64,000 nucleotides of DNA from Bacteroidetes bacterium SW_9_63_38 (GTDB lineage Bacteria; Bacteroidota; Rhodothermia; Rhodothermales; Salinibacteraceae), in contig PXUA01000007.1 of assembly GCA_003022435.1 (NCBI GenBank), positions 1 to 64,000 on the forward strand, read 5' to 3'. The notes under the pieces were generated by a model. It was not told where the DNA came from and did not search any database. It saw nothing but the letters and a program-made list of their open reading frames with translations. Shown here piece after piece: positions 12,410 through 22,025 of this stretch. Both the position numbers and the translations under genes were made by a program. How positions within the stretch are numbered: the stretch's first letter is position 1; every line of letters starts with the position of its first letter.

Positions 12410-14032
12410 CTACGCGACCGATTCCGCCGACGCCCGAGTGGGAGCGAACGCGTCCCGGTCCGGCACGATGGTGTCGAGGACACGGGCCGAGGACAGAACC
12501 CCCGGCAGGCCGGCGCCCGGGTGCGTCCCAGCGCCTGCGAAGTAGAGATGCTCCACGTCCTCACTCTCATTGTGGGGGCGGAACCAGGCGCTCTGAGTGA
12601 GCTTCGGCTCGATACTGAAGGCGGCGCCCTTGAGCGACTTGTAGTCGTCCAGAAACTCCTGCGGCGTCAGCATGCGGCTGGTCACGAGGTGATCGCTGAG
12701 GCCGGGCAGCTCAGTCTCCGCCAGCCGCTGTTCGACGGCCTGTCGGTACGGCTCAGCCTGCTGGCGCCAGTCGGTGCCGCTGTCGAGGTGCGGCACCGGC
12801 GAGAGCACATAGAACGCGTCGTGCTCCTCGGTCGGCGCCATCGACGGATCGTTCTTCGTGGGCCGGTGCAGGTAGAGACTCATGTCGTCGGCCAGCGTCT
12901 TTTCTTCAAAGATGTCGTCGAGAAGCCCTTTGTAACGCGGCCCGAGGACGATGGTGTGGTGCTCCACGTCCTCGTAGGTCCGGTCGGTGCCGAAGTACCA
13001 GACGAAGAGGCTCATCGAGTAGTCCATGTTTTCGACCTTGCGATCCGTCCAGGTGGTGCGGTGCTGCGACTCGATGAGGTGACGGTAGGTCCAGCCCACG
13101 TCGGCGTTCGACACCACGAGGTCGGCAGGAATCGTCTCGCCGGTGTCCAGGGTGACGCCGCTGGCCTGTCCGTTTTCGACCTGAATCTGGGTCACCTCCG
13201 TCCCGTAGCGCTGCGTAGCGCCGAGGTCGTCGAGGAGGTCGGCCATGCCCTGCACGAGCGCGCCGGTGCCGCCCATGGCGTACCAAACGCCCCACTTCCG
13301 CTCCAGAAACGCGATGAGCGTGTAGATGGAGGTGGTGCTGAACGGATTGCCCCCCACGAGCAGAGGGTGAAACGACAACACCTTCCGAATCTTCGGGTGC
13401 GAGATGTACTTTGACACCAGCCCGTGCACCGTGCGGTGGCTTTCCAGCTTCATCATCGCCGGCACGATGCGCAGCATGTCGCCGAGGTTGTGGAACGGCA
13501 CATGCCCCAGCTCCTCAAACCCGATCTCGAAGATCTCCTCGCTCTTCTCGAGGAAGCGCCGGTACCCCTCCACGTCCTCCTCCGAGAACCGGGCAATTTC
13601 CTGTTCCATCCGCTCCCGGTCGCCGGTATAGTGGAAGGCGGTGCCGTCGTCGAACCGGATGCGGTAGAAGGGATCGACCGGCACCAACTCCACGTCGTCC
13701 GCCCGCTCCCGCCCGCACATCTCCCAAAGCTCGTCGAACAGGAACGGGGCGGTGATCACGGTGGGCCCAGCGTCGAACGTGAAGCCGTCCTGTTCGAAGA
13801 CGCGCGCCCGCCCGCCGGGCTGGTCGAGGCGGTCGACGATTGTGACCCGGAAGCCGCGCGCCCCGAGCCGGATGGCAGACGCCAATCCCCCAACCCCAGC
13901 CCCTATGACGACCGCGTGCGGCGACTCCTCGGTCGCCGGGACGGGCTCGGTGCGTGTGTTCAGCGAAGCGTCGTCGCGGTGGACGAGGCGATTCATCCAG
14001 CTCATGAGAGACGGGGCGTGCGTGGAAAACAA
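12410..14032 (-). CDS. crtI: Phytoene desaturase / CrtI-type carotenoid desaturase
   Basis: FAD-dependent carotenoid desaturase family protein of 540 residues. It has an N-terminal dinucleotide-binding fold ([20 protein letters not shown]) followed by [20 protein letters not shown], and the CrtI C-terminal signature [20 protein letters not shown]. The central part carries [20 protein letters not shown], typical of phytoene desaturases. The family converts phytoene to lycopene at the membrane; a halophile of the Salinibacter type would use it for an acyl-glycosylated carotenoid. The exact step (desaturase against ketolase or isomerase relatives) is inferred. The first 25-30 residues are not family-like, so the start could lie further in. 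No other crt gene lies next to it. Confidence 0.93.
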   Translation of the reverse strand: MFSTHAPSLMSWMNRLVHRDDASLNTRTEPVPATEESPHAVVIGAGVGGLASAIRLGARGFRVTIVDRLDQPGGRARVFEQDGFTFDAGPTVITAPFLFDELWEMCGRERADDVELVPVDPFYRIRFDDGTAFHYTGDRERMEQEIARFSEEDVEGYRRFLEKSEEIFEIGFEELGHVPFHNLGDMLRIVPAMMKLESHRTVHGLVSKYISHPKIRKVLSFHPLLVGGNPFSTTSIYTLIAFLERKWGVWYAMGGTGALVQGMADLLDDLGATQRYGTEVTQIQVENGQASGVTLDTGETIPADLVVSNADVGWTYRHLIESQHRTTWTDRKVENMDYSMSLFVWYFGTDRTYEDVEHHTIVLGPRYKGLLDDIFEEKTLADDMSLYLHRPTKNDPSMAPTEEHDAFYVLSPVPHLDSGTDWRQQAEPYRQAVEQRLAETELPGLSDHLVTSRMLTPQEFLDDYKSLKGAAFSIEPKLTQSAWFRPHNESEDVEHLYFAGAGTHPGAGLPGVLSSARVLDTIVPDRDAFAPTRASAESVA

Positions 14033-14213
14033 ATGTACACCGCCTTAACGGCATGGGGCGGTGGGGCGTTCGGGCCGCTTCGCCACGGTCTGGTTACGTG
14101 TGAAATGCATACTGCGAACGAGCGCGGATCGTCATTCTAACCTCTTTCCCTGACGGCTCGACGTCCATCGTTCCGCAGCTTGATGTTCCCCCCTCACGCA
14201 TCACGCCTCACGT

Positions 14214-16139
14214 CTACTGCGCCGGCGCCTCGTCGGCATGCAGCGCCTCATGGAGCGTGCTCTGCAGCGTCTCGGCGGAGAAGGGCTTGGCCAGAAACGC
14301 GTCGGCACCCGCGTCGAGCGCCTCGTCCGTGCGCCCGTCCGCCACTCCGCTCGCCGCCACGATGGGCAGGTTGGGATGTTGGGCCCGTAGGGTACGGATG
14401 AGGTCGAACCCATCCATCTCCGGCATACGAAGGTCCGTCACGACAACGTCAACCGCCTGCTCGCCCACCACCGTCAGCGCCGCTTCGGCCCCGGACGCGG
14501 TATGCACGCGGTACCCGGCATCGAACAATGCCTCGCGGGCCGTCTCGAGAATAAAGTCTTCGTCGTCGACGACGAGGACCCGCTCGCCGCTGCCGGTCGC
14601 CGCTCCATCCGAGGTCCCCGGTGCGGCCCGACGTTCCTGCTCCTCCGTGCTCACCGGCAAGTAGACCCGAAACTGCGTGCCCTGCCCCGGCTCGCTATCC
14701 ACGTCGATGAAGCCGTCGTGGCTCTGAACAATGCTGTAGGCCGTGGAGAGACCAAGCCCTGTTCCCTCCCCTTCCTCCTTCGTCGAATAGAACGGCTCAA
14801 AGATCTTGTCCATGACGTCGTCGGGCATGCCGGTGCCCGTGTCCCGCACCCGGATGCACGCGTGCTCCCCAGGCTCCGCGTCGATGTTGCGCTCGGCGTC
14901 GGCCTCGGTGAGCGTGACCGGCTGGGCGTCGAGAGTCAGCGTTCCGCCCTCCGGCATCGCATCGCGGGCATTGACGCACAGGTTCATGAGCACCTGCTGG
15001 ATCTGCGTGGCGTCGCCCACGACCTGCGGAAGGTCCTCGGAGACGTCGGTGTGGACCGTAATGGATTCGGGAAAGGTCTCGTCGGTGATGCCGTGAATTT
15101 CCTCCACGATGCCGTCGAGGTGAAGCGCCACCCGCTCGCCCTCCATCCCCCGCGCGAAGGCCAGCACCTGCTCCACCATGTCCCCGCCGCGCTCGGCACT
15201 CTTCCGAATCATGTTGAGCACCTGCTCAATCTTATCGTCCGTCTGCTGGAGGCGCCGGCGCAGCACCTTCACCCCCAGCCTGATGGGCATGAGCAGGTTG
15301 CTCAGGTCGTGCGCGATGCCGCCCACGAGCCGCCCGATGCTCTCCATGCGCTGGGACCGAAGAAACTGCGACTCCAACTGCTTGCGCTCCGTCACGTCGG
15401 TGTTGATCACCAGCACCTGGTCCGGCGCGCCCGAGGCGTCGCGGACCAGCGTCCAGCGGCTCTCTACAACCAGTTCCTCTCCCTCGTTCGTCCGCATGTG
15501 AAGCTCGCCGGTCCACTCTCCCTCCTCCATCATCGTCTCACGACAACGGCGCAGCTTGTCTTCCTCGTCGGGGTCATAGAGACACTTGTGCATCCGATCT
15601 CCCAGAATCTCCTCCTTCGTCCAGCCGGTCAGGCGTTCGGCGCCCTTGTTCCAGTAGACGATCTCCCCGCCCATATCGTGGGCAAGGATCGCGTCGCGGG
15701 CCTTGTCCAACAGGCGAGCCTGCTCGCGGATGCGCTGCTCGGCCTCGTTGCGCTCGACGGCGTAGCGGAGCGAGCGCTCCAGCAGCGGGGCGTCGATCTG
15801 CTCCTTCGACAAATAGTCGGCCGCGCCAGCCTCCATCGCGTGCAGGTCCACCTCCACGTCCCCCTGCCCCGTCAGAAAGATGATCGGGGCCTCTACCCCT
15901 CCCATCTCGTTGACCTCGGTCAGCAGGTCGAGGCCCGTTTTGGCCCCGAGGCGATAGTCCACCAGACAGGCATCGTACACGTCCGTCAGAAGCGCTTCCC
16001 GGCCCTCCTCGTAGGTCGACACCCAGTCGAGCGTCGCCTTGACGGTTCGGGCCTTGTCCAGGAGCGCCTTCGTGATGAGGTAGTCGCCCTCATCGTCTTC
16101 AACGAGCAAAATGTGAAGCTCCGTCGGGGCGGTCGTCAT
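14214..16139 (-). CDS. Hybrid sensor kinase: REC - PAS - HisKA - HATPase - REC
   Basis: A 641-residue cytoplasmic hybrid histidine kinase without membrane segments. The order is: N-terminal receiver (LHILLVEDDEGDYLITKALL, phosphoacceptor in DACLVDYRLG, lysine in DYLSKE), a PAS domain (ARDAILAHDMGGEIVYWNKG ... WTLVRDASG), a HisKA dimerisation helix with the phospho-histidine in RLVGGIAHDLSNLLMP, an HATPase domain (NLCVNARDAMPEGG, DTGTGMPDD, GTGLGLSTAYSIVQSHDG), and a C-terminal receiver (VLVVDDEDFILETAREAL, VVVTDLRMPEMDG, FLAKPFS). The start overlaps the stop of the upstream response-regulator remnant by 4 bases (ATGA). It is the last gene of a three-gene phosphorelay run. Confidence 0.93.
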   Translation of the reverse strand: MTTAPTELHILLVEDDEGDYLITKALLDKARTVKATLDWVSTYEEGREALLTDVYDACLVDYRLGAKTGLDLLTEVNEMGGVEAPIIFLTGQGDVEVDLHAMEAGAADYLSKEQIDAPLLERSLRYAVERNEAEQRIREQARLLDKARDAILAHDMGGEIVYWNKGAERLTGWTKEEILGDRMHKCLYDPDEEDKLRRCRETMMEEGEWTGELHMRTNEGEELVVESRWTLVRDASGAPDQVLVINTDVTERKQLESQFLRSQRMESIGRLVGGIAHDLSNLLMPIRLGVKVLRRRLQQTDDKIEQVLNMIRKSAERGGDMVEQVLAFARGMEGERVALHLDGIVEEIHGITDETFPESITVHTDVSEDLPQVVGDATQIQQVLMNLCVNARDAMPEGGTLTLDAQPVTLTEADAERNIDAEPGEHACIRVRDTGTGMPDDVMDKIFEPFYSTKEEGEGTGLGLSTAYSIVQSHDGFIDVDSEPGQGTQFRVYLPVSTEEQERRAAPGTSDGAATGSGERVLVVDDEDFILETAREALFDAGYRVHTASGAEAALTVVGEQAVDVVVTDLRMPEMDGFDLIRTLRAQHPNLPIVAASGVADGRTDEALDAGADAFLAKPFSAETLQSTLHEALHADEAPAQ

Positions 16140-16489
16140 TTGTTTGCGTCCCCCTCAGGGGGAAGTTTGGCAGGGTCGAACCAGAACTCTCCGAGGGATT
16201 CCATCACCTCCCCAGGCGCGTTGAACGTGACCGGCTTCGTCACGAAGGCATTGACGCCCAGGTCGTAGCTCGGCAGAGGGTCTTGTTCCGCCTCGGAGGT
16301 GGTGAGCACGACGACCGGGATGCGCCGGAGTTCCGCGTCGGACTTGATTTCGGACAGCGCCGCCCGGCCATCCTTTTGGGGCATGCTCACCTTCTGGGGC
16401 ATGCTCAAGTCCAGCAGAATGAGATCGGGCCGGAGCGCCGGCTCGGGCGGGCCGTAATCGGCCTTCGTACTGCGGCTAGCCTCATAATC
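16136..16489 (-). pseudogene. 5'-truncated response regulator (Rcp1/CheY-like)
   Basis: Open frame with the second half of a single-domain response regulator: the phosphoacceptor region ALRPDLILLDLSMPQK, IKSDAELRRIPVVVLTTSEA, DLGVNAFVTKPVTF and FWFDPAKLPPEG. The family normally starts about 55-60 residues earlier with an ILLVEDN-type acidic pocket, but here a TAG (16490-16492) comes right before DYEASRSTKADYG. Beyond that lies a family A fragment, so the 5' end has been lost. A 15-base duplication also repeats SMPQK (SMPQKVSMPQKDG). With TTG at 16408 a 90-residue product could be made, but it would lack the phosphoacceptor and acidic-pocket residues. It sits between two kinases, where such regulators usually act as phosphorelay partners. 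Confidence 0.8.
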
Positions 16490-16608
16490 CTAGTATATTC
16501 CTGAAACCGCGGTATGCGACCGGTCGGGGATCATCTCTAGAAATCTATTTGCGCATGGGTAAAGTCTCTTTCGTGCTAATGCAATACGTACGTTCTCACG
16601 AATTGGTG
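16473..16608. repeat. Degenerate family A element between kinase and response regulator
   Basis: The right edge TACGTACGTTCTCACGAATT-GGTG (16586-16608) matches the TACGTACGTTCTCACGGATC-GGTA end of the 26097-26198 copy. The left edge GCGGCTAGCCTCATAATCC resembles the GCGGCTAATCTCATAACTCC module at 43766-43785. The left edge runs into the truncated response-regulator frame, and the right end holds the stop codon of the PAS kinase (TGA read leftward at 16598-16596). Confidence 0.6.
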
Positions 16609-18626
16609 CGATCGGTGCCGGGGACCGCCTCCGCCGAGGCCTCCGTGCTGTCGCGGCTTACCGGAAGCAATACGGTGAAGGTAGTCCCCTCGCCGGGGAC
16701 ACTGTCCGCCGTGATGTCGCCGCCGTGCCGCTCCACGATGCGCTGGCAGATGGCCAGTCCCATGCCGGTGCCCTCGTACTCGTCGCGTCCGTGCAACCGC
16801 TTGAAGGGAGAAAAGATGCGGTCTGCATGACTTTCTTCGAAGCCAATGCCGTTGTCGGCAATCGTGAGACGGCACATGTCCGTGCAGGAGGGCGACAGCC
16901 GCCCACTCTGCTGCAACTCCTCCGAGGCGGGCTCCACGGCGGCGTATACCTGCACACGCGGCGGCACGTCCGGCTTGTGAAACTTGAGGCCGTTGCCGAT
17001 CAGGTTTTGCAGCAGTTGGCGAATCTGGGTCGGGTCGGCCTCCACCGTCGGTAGGTCACCGATGTCAACGGTGCCGTCTACGTCCGCAATCTGGAGGTCG
17101 AGATCCCGACGCACGTTCTCGGCCACCTCCGTCAGGTCCACCGGCTCAAAGGGTTGCGCCTGCGTTGTGATGCGGGAGTAGATAAGCAGGTCGTTGATAA
17201 GCTGCGTCATCCGCTCGGCCGCGTCCTGCATCCGGCCCAGATAGTCGGCCCCCGTCTCGTCCATCGCCTCCCCGTAATCGTCCAGCACCAGATTCGAGAA
17301 CGAGCGGATCTTGCGAAGCGGCTCCCGCAGGTCGTGCGAGGCAATGTACGCGAAGTCGCGGAGGGCTCGGTTGCGCCGCTCCAGCTTGGCGTTGGCCGCA
17401 GCCATGGCCTGAGTGGCCTCCTTGCGCTCGCTGATGTCGCGAAACGTCACGGCCACCCCGTCGTCCACACTGACGGCCATTACCTGAAACCAAGCCGTCT
17501 CGTCGTCCCCTTCGAACTGCACCTCGTCCTCAAAGGGCTCGCCGGTCTCAACGACCTCGCGGTACGCTTCGAAAAGGCCCTTTTCCTCCTGCTCCGGCAT
17601 GATGCGACGCAGGCGGTGACCGATGACCTCCTCGGCAGTGGTCCCGAGCATTTTTTCCGCCTGCGGATTCACGAGTTCGCACTCGAAGTCGACGATGGCA
17701 CCGGCGTCGTTCCGAACGGCTGAGAGGACCGTGATGCCGTCCAGCGAGCTGCTGAGGACGCTCGACAGCAGGTCGCGGGAGGTTTGAAGCGCCTCTTCCT
17801 TGAGCTTCTCGTCGGTGATGTCGTCGAAGCAGACCAGGACGGCGTACGGCTCGTCTTTGCCTTCATGGAAGAGCGGCTCGGCGTTGACCCGGATCCAGCG
17901 GGGCGGGGCCTCCGGCGGATAGATGCCCATTACCTCATCCGGCACCGTCTCGCGCTCCACGTGGGCGCGCCAGAACGGAAACTCCCCGCTGGGCATCGGC
18001 GAGCCGTCCTCGCGAAGCCCGTTCCACGTGTCGTCGTCGTAGCGGGTGCCCACGATGTCGCTGATGGGGCGCCCCAGAATCTCCTGCGCGGGCTCGTTGC
18101 AGTCGCGGAAGACGCCGCGATTGTCCATCAGGAGCACGCCCTCGCTGATCGTGTCGATGAGGGCGTCGAAGCGCTGCTCCACCTGGCGACGCATGACCTG
18201 AGCCCGGTGTTGGCCGGTCCGGTCGGTGAGGTACAACAGTACCCCGTCCGCACCTACGTCTCCGTTCGTGCGCCAGGGCCGCACCTCCCAGTCCACCCAG
18301 TGCGTGGTGCCGTTGGCGCGCGTCAGGGAACGCACGTAGCCGCGACGCGTCTCGCCGTCGGCCAGGCACGCCGCGAAGGTGTCCGCCCACGTCCCATCCG
18401 GATCCGGGAACAGGTCGAAGAAGGAATGCTGCGCGGAGGGCGCGTCCGCATCGGGGGCGGCGTCGGGCTCAAACAGATCCGACCAGCGCTCACTGTGGGC
18501 GAGCACCGTCCCATCCGCATCCAGCATGCCGATCAGGGACGGCACGGTCGCCACGAACCGTTGTAGGGCCGCCGGGTCCTCCACGAGATCGGCCTTCGTG
18601 CGATGTGCAGACATTTCGTCGCTCAT
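16596..18626 (-). CDS. Multi-PAS sensor histidine kinase
   Basis: Cytoplasmic sensor kinase of about 676 residues from the ATG at 18626 (MSDEMSAHRTK). Three PAS-type domains follow one another: the first around VPSLIGMLDADGTVLAHSER, the second around ISEGVLLMDNRGVFRDCNEP, the third around VRNDAGAIVDFECELVNPQA. Next is HisKA with the phospho-histidine in FAYIASHDLREPLRKIRSFS and an HATPase domain (LLQNLIGNGLKFHKPD, TIADNGIGFEES, GTGMGLAICQRIVERHGGDI). The kinase type is that of phytochrome-like and bacteriophytochrome-partner kinases, but no GAF/PHY domain is present. The stop codon and last few residues (from about DRTNS) lie in the terminus of a family A element, so the native C-terminal tail may be altered. 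It is followed by the response-regulator remnant and hybrid kinase. Confidence 0.92.
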   Translation of the reverse strand: MSDEMSAHRTKADLVEDPAALQRFVATVPSLIGMLDADGTVLAHSERWSDLFEPDAAPDADAPSAQHSFFDLFPDPDGTWADTFAACLADGETRRGYVRSLTRANGTTHWVDWEVRPWRTNGDVGADGVLLYLTDRTGQHRAQVMRRQVEQRFDALIDTISEGVLLMDNRGVFRDCNEPAQEILGRPISDIVGTRYDDDTWNGLREDGSPMPSGEFPFWRAHVERETVPDEVMGIYPPEAPPRWIRVNAEPLFHEGKDEPYAVLVCFDDITDEKLKEEALQTSRDLLSSVLSSSLDGITVLSAVRNDAGAIVDFECELVNPQAEKMLGTTAEEVIGHRLRRIMPEQEEKGLFEAYREVVETGEPFEDEVQFEGDDETAWFQVMAVSVDDGVAVTFRDISERKEATQAMAAANAKLERRNRALRDFAYIASHDLREPLRKIRSFSNLVLDDYGEAMDETGADYLGRMQDAAERMTQLINDLLIYSRITTQAQPFEPVDLTEVAENVRRDLDLQIADVDGTVDIGDLPTVEADPTQIRQLLQNLIGNGLKFHKPDVPPRVQVYAAVEPASEELQQSGRLSPSCTDMCRLTIADNGIGFEESHADRIFSPFKRLHGRDEYEGTGMGLAICQRIVERHGGDITADSVPGEGTTFTVLLPVSRDSTEASAEAVPGTDRTNS

Positions 18627-18768
18627 ACCGGTCCATGTGCTCGTACGCAAGCGGTGCATCGGTGGAAAAACACGTCGAATCGCCCCCCTTCTTTCACACT
18701 CCAAACGGAATGTAGGGTAACTTCATTTGGGGAACGGCCCGGTCGAAAACGGGTTTGTCACTATTCGT

Positions 18769-19998
18769 TTACGTTGTGCGCCCGTTGCGGTGCTCGTCTC
18801 GGGCCTCACGGTCGGCCTCCACGTGGCGCCGGATGGCCGGGATCGAGTCGCCGCCGTACTTGCGGAGGAATGCCTTCGCGATGGTAAAGGCCACGGTGGC
18901 CTCGGCGACGGTGGAGGCGGCGGGCACGCTCGTCACGTCGCTCCGCTCGTAGCGCGTCGGCTGCGCCTCATCGGTGTCAGTGTCGACGGAGTCCAACGGC
19001 TTGATGAGCGTGGGAATGGGCTTCATGTAGCCCCGCACCACGAGAGGCATCCCGGTGGAGGTGCCGCCCTCGGTTCCGCCGGCGTGGTTGGTGCGGCGCG
19101 TGTACTCGCCGTTCTCCCCGTGCTCGATGGGGTCGTGGACCTCCGAGCCGCGGCGCCGCGCGTTGAAGAAGCCGTCTCCCACCTCGGCCGCCTTCTGGGC
19201 CTGGATCGAGCAAATGGCCTGGACGAGCTGCCCGTCGAGGCGGCGATCCCAGTGGACGTACGAGCCGAGGCCGCGCGGCACGCCGGTGACGACCACCTCG
19301 TAGATGCCGCCGAGTGAATCGCGGTCTTCCTTCGTCTGATCGATGTGCTCCACGCACTGCTCGGTCATCTCCGCGTCGAGCATGCGCGTGGCGCTCTCGT
19401 CGGCGTGCTCGTAGAGTGCCTGTGCCCCGCCGCCTTCCTTCACGATCTGATTGCGACGGTCCCCCCACTCTTCGGGATTGTCGTAACCGACGTCGCCGAT
19501 GCTGACGACGTGGCTGCCCACCTCGATCCCGAACTCGTTCAACAGCTGCCGCGCCACAGAGCAACAGGCCACGCGCATCGCCGTCTCGCGGGCGCTGGAC
19601 CGATCAATAACGGGCCGGATGTCGTCGAACTCGTACTTCTGCATGCCCGCCAGGTCGGCGTGCCCCGGCCGCGGGAGGGTCACCTTCTCCAGATCCTTCG
19701 GCGGTGGCCCCTCGATCGCCATTTTTTCCGGCCAGCCGGCCTTGTCCTTCTCGTAGGCCCCGTTGTCGATGCGAACGGAAATGGGGCTCCCGAGCGTCTC
19801 AGAAAAGCGCACCCCGGAGTAGATGTGCACCTTGTCGTTTTCGATCTTCGAGCGCCCCCCGCGGCCGTAGCCGAGCCAGCGGCGCGCCAGATGTTCGTTG
19901 ATGTCGTCGGGCTCCAGGGGCAACTGAGCGGGGACGCCTTCAATAATGCCAATGATGGCTTCTCCGTGCGATTCCCCGGCCGTCAAGTAACGAAGCAT
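18769..19998 (-). CDS. aroC: Chorismate synthase
   Basis: Catalyses the last step of the shikimate pathway, EPSP to chorismate, using reduced FMN. Family signatures are present in order: LRYLTAGESHGEAIIGIIEG at the N-terminus, GRGGRSKIENDKVHIYSG, PRPGHADLAGMQKYEFDDIR, IDRSSARETAMRVACCSVAR (signature 2), DGFFNARRRGSEVHDPIE and NHAGGTEGGTSTGMPLVVRG (signature 3). Length 409, slightly above the usual 360-400. The start ATG is unambiguous from the conserved N-terminus. It is a single gene; the PAS kinase follows after 142 bp. Confidence 0.98.
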   Translation of the reverse strand: MLRYLTAGESHGEAIIGIIEGVPAQLPLEPDDINEHLARRWLGYGRGGRSKIENDKVHIYSGVRFSETLGSPISVRIDNGAYEKDKAGWPEKMAIEGPPPKDLEKVTLPRPGHADLAGMQKYEFDDIRPVIDRSSARETAMRVACCSVARQLLNEFGIEVGSHVVSIGDVGYDNPEEWGDRRNQIVKEGGGAQALYEHADESATRMLDAEMTEQCVEHIDQTKEDRDSLGGIYEVVVTGVPRGLGSYVHWDRRLDGQLVQAICSIQAQKAAEVGDGFFNARRRGSEVHDPIEHGENGEYTRRTNHAGGTEGGTSTGMPLVVRGYMKPIPTLIKPLDSVDTDTDEAQPTRYERSDVTSVPAASTVAEATVAFTIAKAFLRKYGGDSIPAIRRHVEADREARDEHRNGRTT

Positions 19999-20010
19999 GT
20001 TCTGCGGTGT

Positions 20011-20060
20011 GAGCGTTGGTTCGTTGAGCGTTGGGCGTTGAGCGTTCTATGTTGAGCGTT
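20011..20060. repeat. GAGCGTTG-type low-complexity tract upstream of aroC
   Basis: Degenerate units of GAGCGTTGG/GTTGAGCGTT type. This is the complement of the CAACGCCCAACGC tracts at 1471-1530 and 54271-54338. It lies 13 bp upstream of the aroC start, and the degP stop lies 64 bp further on, so it falls in the aroC leader. Confidence 0.7.
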
Positions 20061-20123
20061 TTGCGGCGGGCAATGCCAGTAAGTGCCCCTCTTCAACGCA
20101 TCGATGGCCCAGGGTTTTCCGAT

Positions 20124-21662
20124 CTACTGAATTTCGTAAAAGGCACGCGTGCCGTCGGGGCGCCGAACCTCAACGAGCACTGGTGTCTCGGCGTCTTGAA
20201 GGTGCGTCTGGACATCGGTGGGCGTCGCCACGGACGTGTCGTTGAGAGCCGTGATGACGACGTCGCGCGGCAGGCCGGCCTCGGCGGCCGGGCGGCCCTG
20301 GTCGACGTGAGCCACATAGGCGCCGTCGTCCACCTCGTACCGCTCCTGCTCCGGCGCGCGGAGGGGGCGAAGCCCAACGCCCCATGGCTCGATCGGCACG
20401 ACGGTCTCCGCGGTGGAGTCGGACGGCGGTTGCGGCCGCTGGGCCTGAGGCGACGGCTCAGGCTCGGGAGGCGACTGCCGGTCGCTCAGCCAGTCCTGGT
20501 AGGCGGGCGTGTCCTCGCCCATGAGCCGCACCGTCAGGGTCTGCGTTTTTCCCTCCCGCCACACGCGCACCTGAACGCGGTCGCCCGGCCGCCGCAGGGC
20601 GACGACGCTCTGCAACTCGTTCGGCGCGTCGACCCGCTGTCCCGCCACCGCCTCCACGATGTCGCCGCGACGGATGCCGGCCCGGTCGGCGGCGCTGCCA
20701 CTGCGCACCCCGGCGATGTAGACCCCGTGGATGGCATCGAGCCCTACCTCCTCGGCCCGGTCTTCATCGACCTCCTGGATGCTTACCCCCAGATAGCCGC
20801 GCCTCATCTCGCCGTGCTCCATGAGGTCGGTCACCACCCGCTCCATGAGCCTCGACGGAATGGCAAAGCCGTACCCCTCATAGGCACCCGTGCGACTGGC
20901 GATGGCTGTGTTGATGCCGATCAGCTCGCCGTCCAGGTTGACGAGTGCCCCGCCCGAGTTGCCGGGATTAATGGCCGCGTCGGTCTGGATGAAATTCTCG
21001 ACCCGGAACTGGTCCTCGATGATCTGAAGCTGCCGCCCGAGGGCACTGACGATGCCGGCCGTCACCGTAGACGTAAGCCGGAACGGATTGCCGACAGCCA
21101 CGACCCAGTCTCCCACCTGGACGTCGTCGGAACGACCGATAGGCAGGACCGGAAAGTCGGATGGCCCGTCGATCTTGAGAACGGCCAGGTCCGTGGCCTC
21201 GTCGGTGCCCACGATGCGGGCTTTGAACTGCCGCTTGTCGGGCAGGCGCACCTCGGTGGCCGCGGCCCCTTCGATGACGTGGTAGTTGGTGACGATATAC
21301 CCATCCGGACTGATGAGCACGCCGCTGCCGAGATTCTGCTGGCGGGGCGGGCGATCAAAAAACTCGCGCGGGCCGCTTTCCGCCTCGTCCCCTTGCACGC
21401 GAATCGCCACGACGGCCCCTCGCACCTGCCCCGCAACGCGCCGAAACCGGTCGCCCAGCGACGCCGGTGTGGGCGAGTCTTCCCGTCCCGAATCGACGAC
21501 CGTGCTGGACCCGCGTCCCTCGTCAACCGACTTTACGATACGGGTCGACGGCCGCGGGGCCGGGTCCCGGTCGAAGAGCAGTGTCGACCAGATTCCGGCC
21601 AACAGCCCAACGAGGAGAAGCCCGGTCCCAATGAGAAGACGGACGGCGCGCCGAGTAGCCAT
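20124..21662 (-). CDS. DegP/HtrA-type periplasmic serine protease with two PDZ domains
   Basis: Envelope serine protease/chaperone (S1C family) of 512 residues from the ATG at 21662 (MATRRAVRLL). A single N-terminal hydrophobic segment (LLIGTGLLLVGLLAGIWSTL) acts as signal or anchor. The trypsin-like domain has the complete triad: His in GYIVTNYHVIEGA, Asp in ATDLAVLKIDG, Ser in DAAINPGNSGGALVNLDG. PDZ1 (RRGYLGVSIQEVDEDRAEEV ... GIRRGDIVEAVAGQRVD) and PDZ2 (DDGAYVAHVDQGRPAAEAGL) follow, joined by a Pro/Gln/Ser-rich linker. It would degrade or refold misfolded periplasmic proteins. It stands alone between aroC and the divergent thioredoxin-fold gene. Confidence 0.95.
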   Translation of the reverse strand: MATRRAVRLLIGTGLLLVGLLAGIWSTLLFDRDPAPRPSTRIVKSVDEGRGSSTVVDSGREDSPTPASLGDRFRRVAGQVRGAVVAIRVQGDEAESGPREFFDRPPRQQNLGSGVLISPDGYIVTNYHVIEGAAATEVRLPDKRQFKARIVGTDEATDLAVLKIDGPSDFPVLPIGRSDDVQVGDWVVAVGNPFRLTSTVTAGIVSALGRQLQIIEDQFRVENFIQTDAAINPGNSGGALVNLDGELIGINTAIASRTGAYEGYGFAIPSRLMERVVTDLMEHGEMRRGYLGVSIQEVDEDRAEEVGLDAIHGVYIAGVRSGSAADRAGIRRGDIVEAVAGQRVDAPNELQSVVALRRPGDRVQVRVWREGKTQTLTVRLMGEDTPAYQDWLSDRQSPPEPEPSPQAQRPQPPSDSTAETVVPIEPWGVGLRPLRAPEQERYEVDDGAYVAHVDQGRPAAEAGLPRDVVITALNDTSVATPTDVQTHLQDAETPVLVEVRRPDGTRAFYEIQ

Positions 21663-22025
21663 AATCACTGAACAGCAAAACGGTGCAAGCAAGGGAGGTC
21701 TCTTCACCCTAAAGGAATTCGAATTGTTTCGGCGATGTCCGCAGCCAACAACGTCGTCACACGGGCACGCTCCGTCCTCAGGGGCGTGTCGCCGTGTCCG
21801 GAATCGATGTCTCCCGTGCAGCGTATGTTTCTCATGTTGCCAGCCTTCAAGTCATGGAAGAGCGTGTTGTCCCTCCGCTCCACCGCACTTATCCGTATCG
21901 CTGCAATCGGACAGACAGAATGAGGGCGACGAGGCCGAAACGCAGAAATCCTCTCCTCCTCATCTGTAATCCGCAACACGGGTCATGCATGTCCATCGCG
22001 TTTCTGTCGCTCCAACCAGCTGTGT

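Noticed and set aside
18727-19317. Open frame antisense to aroC
   Set aside because: Shadow of the clearly conserved aroC coding strand.
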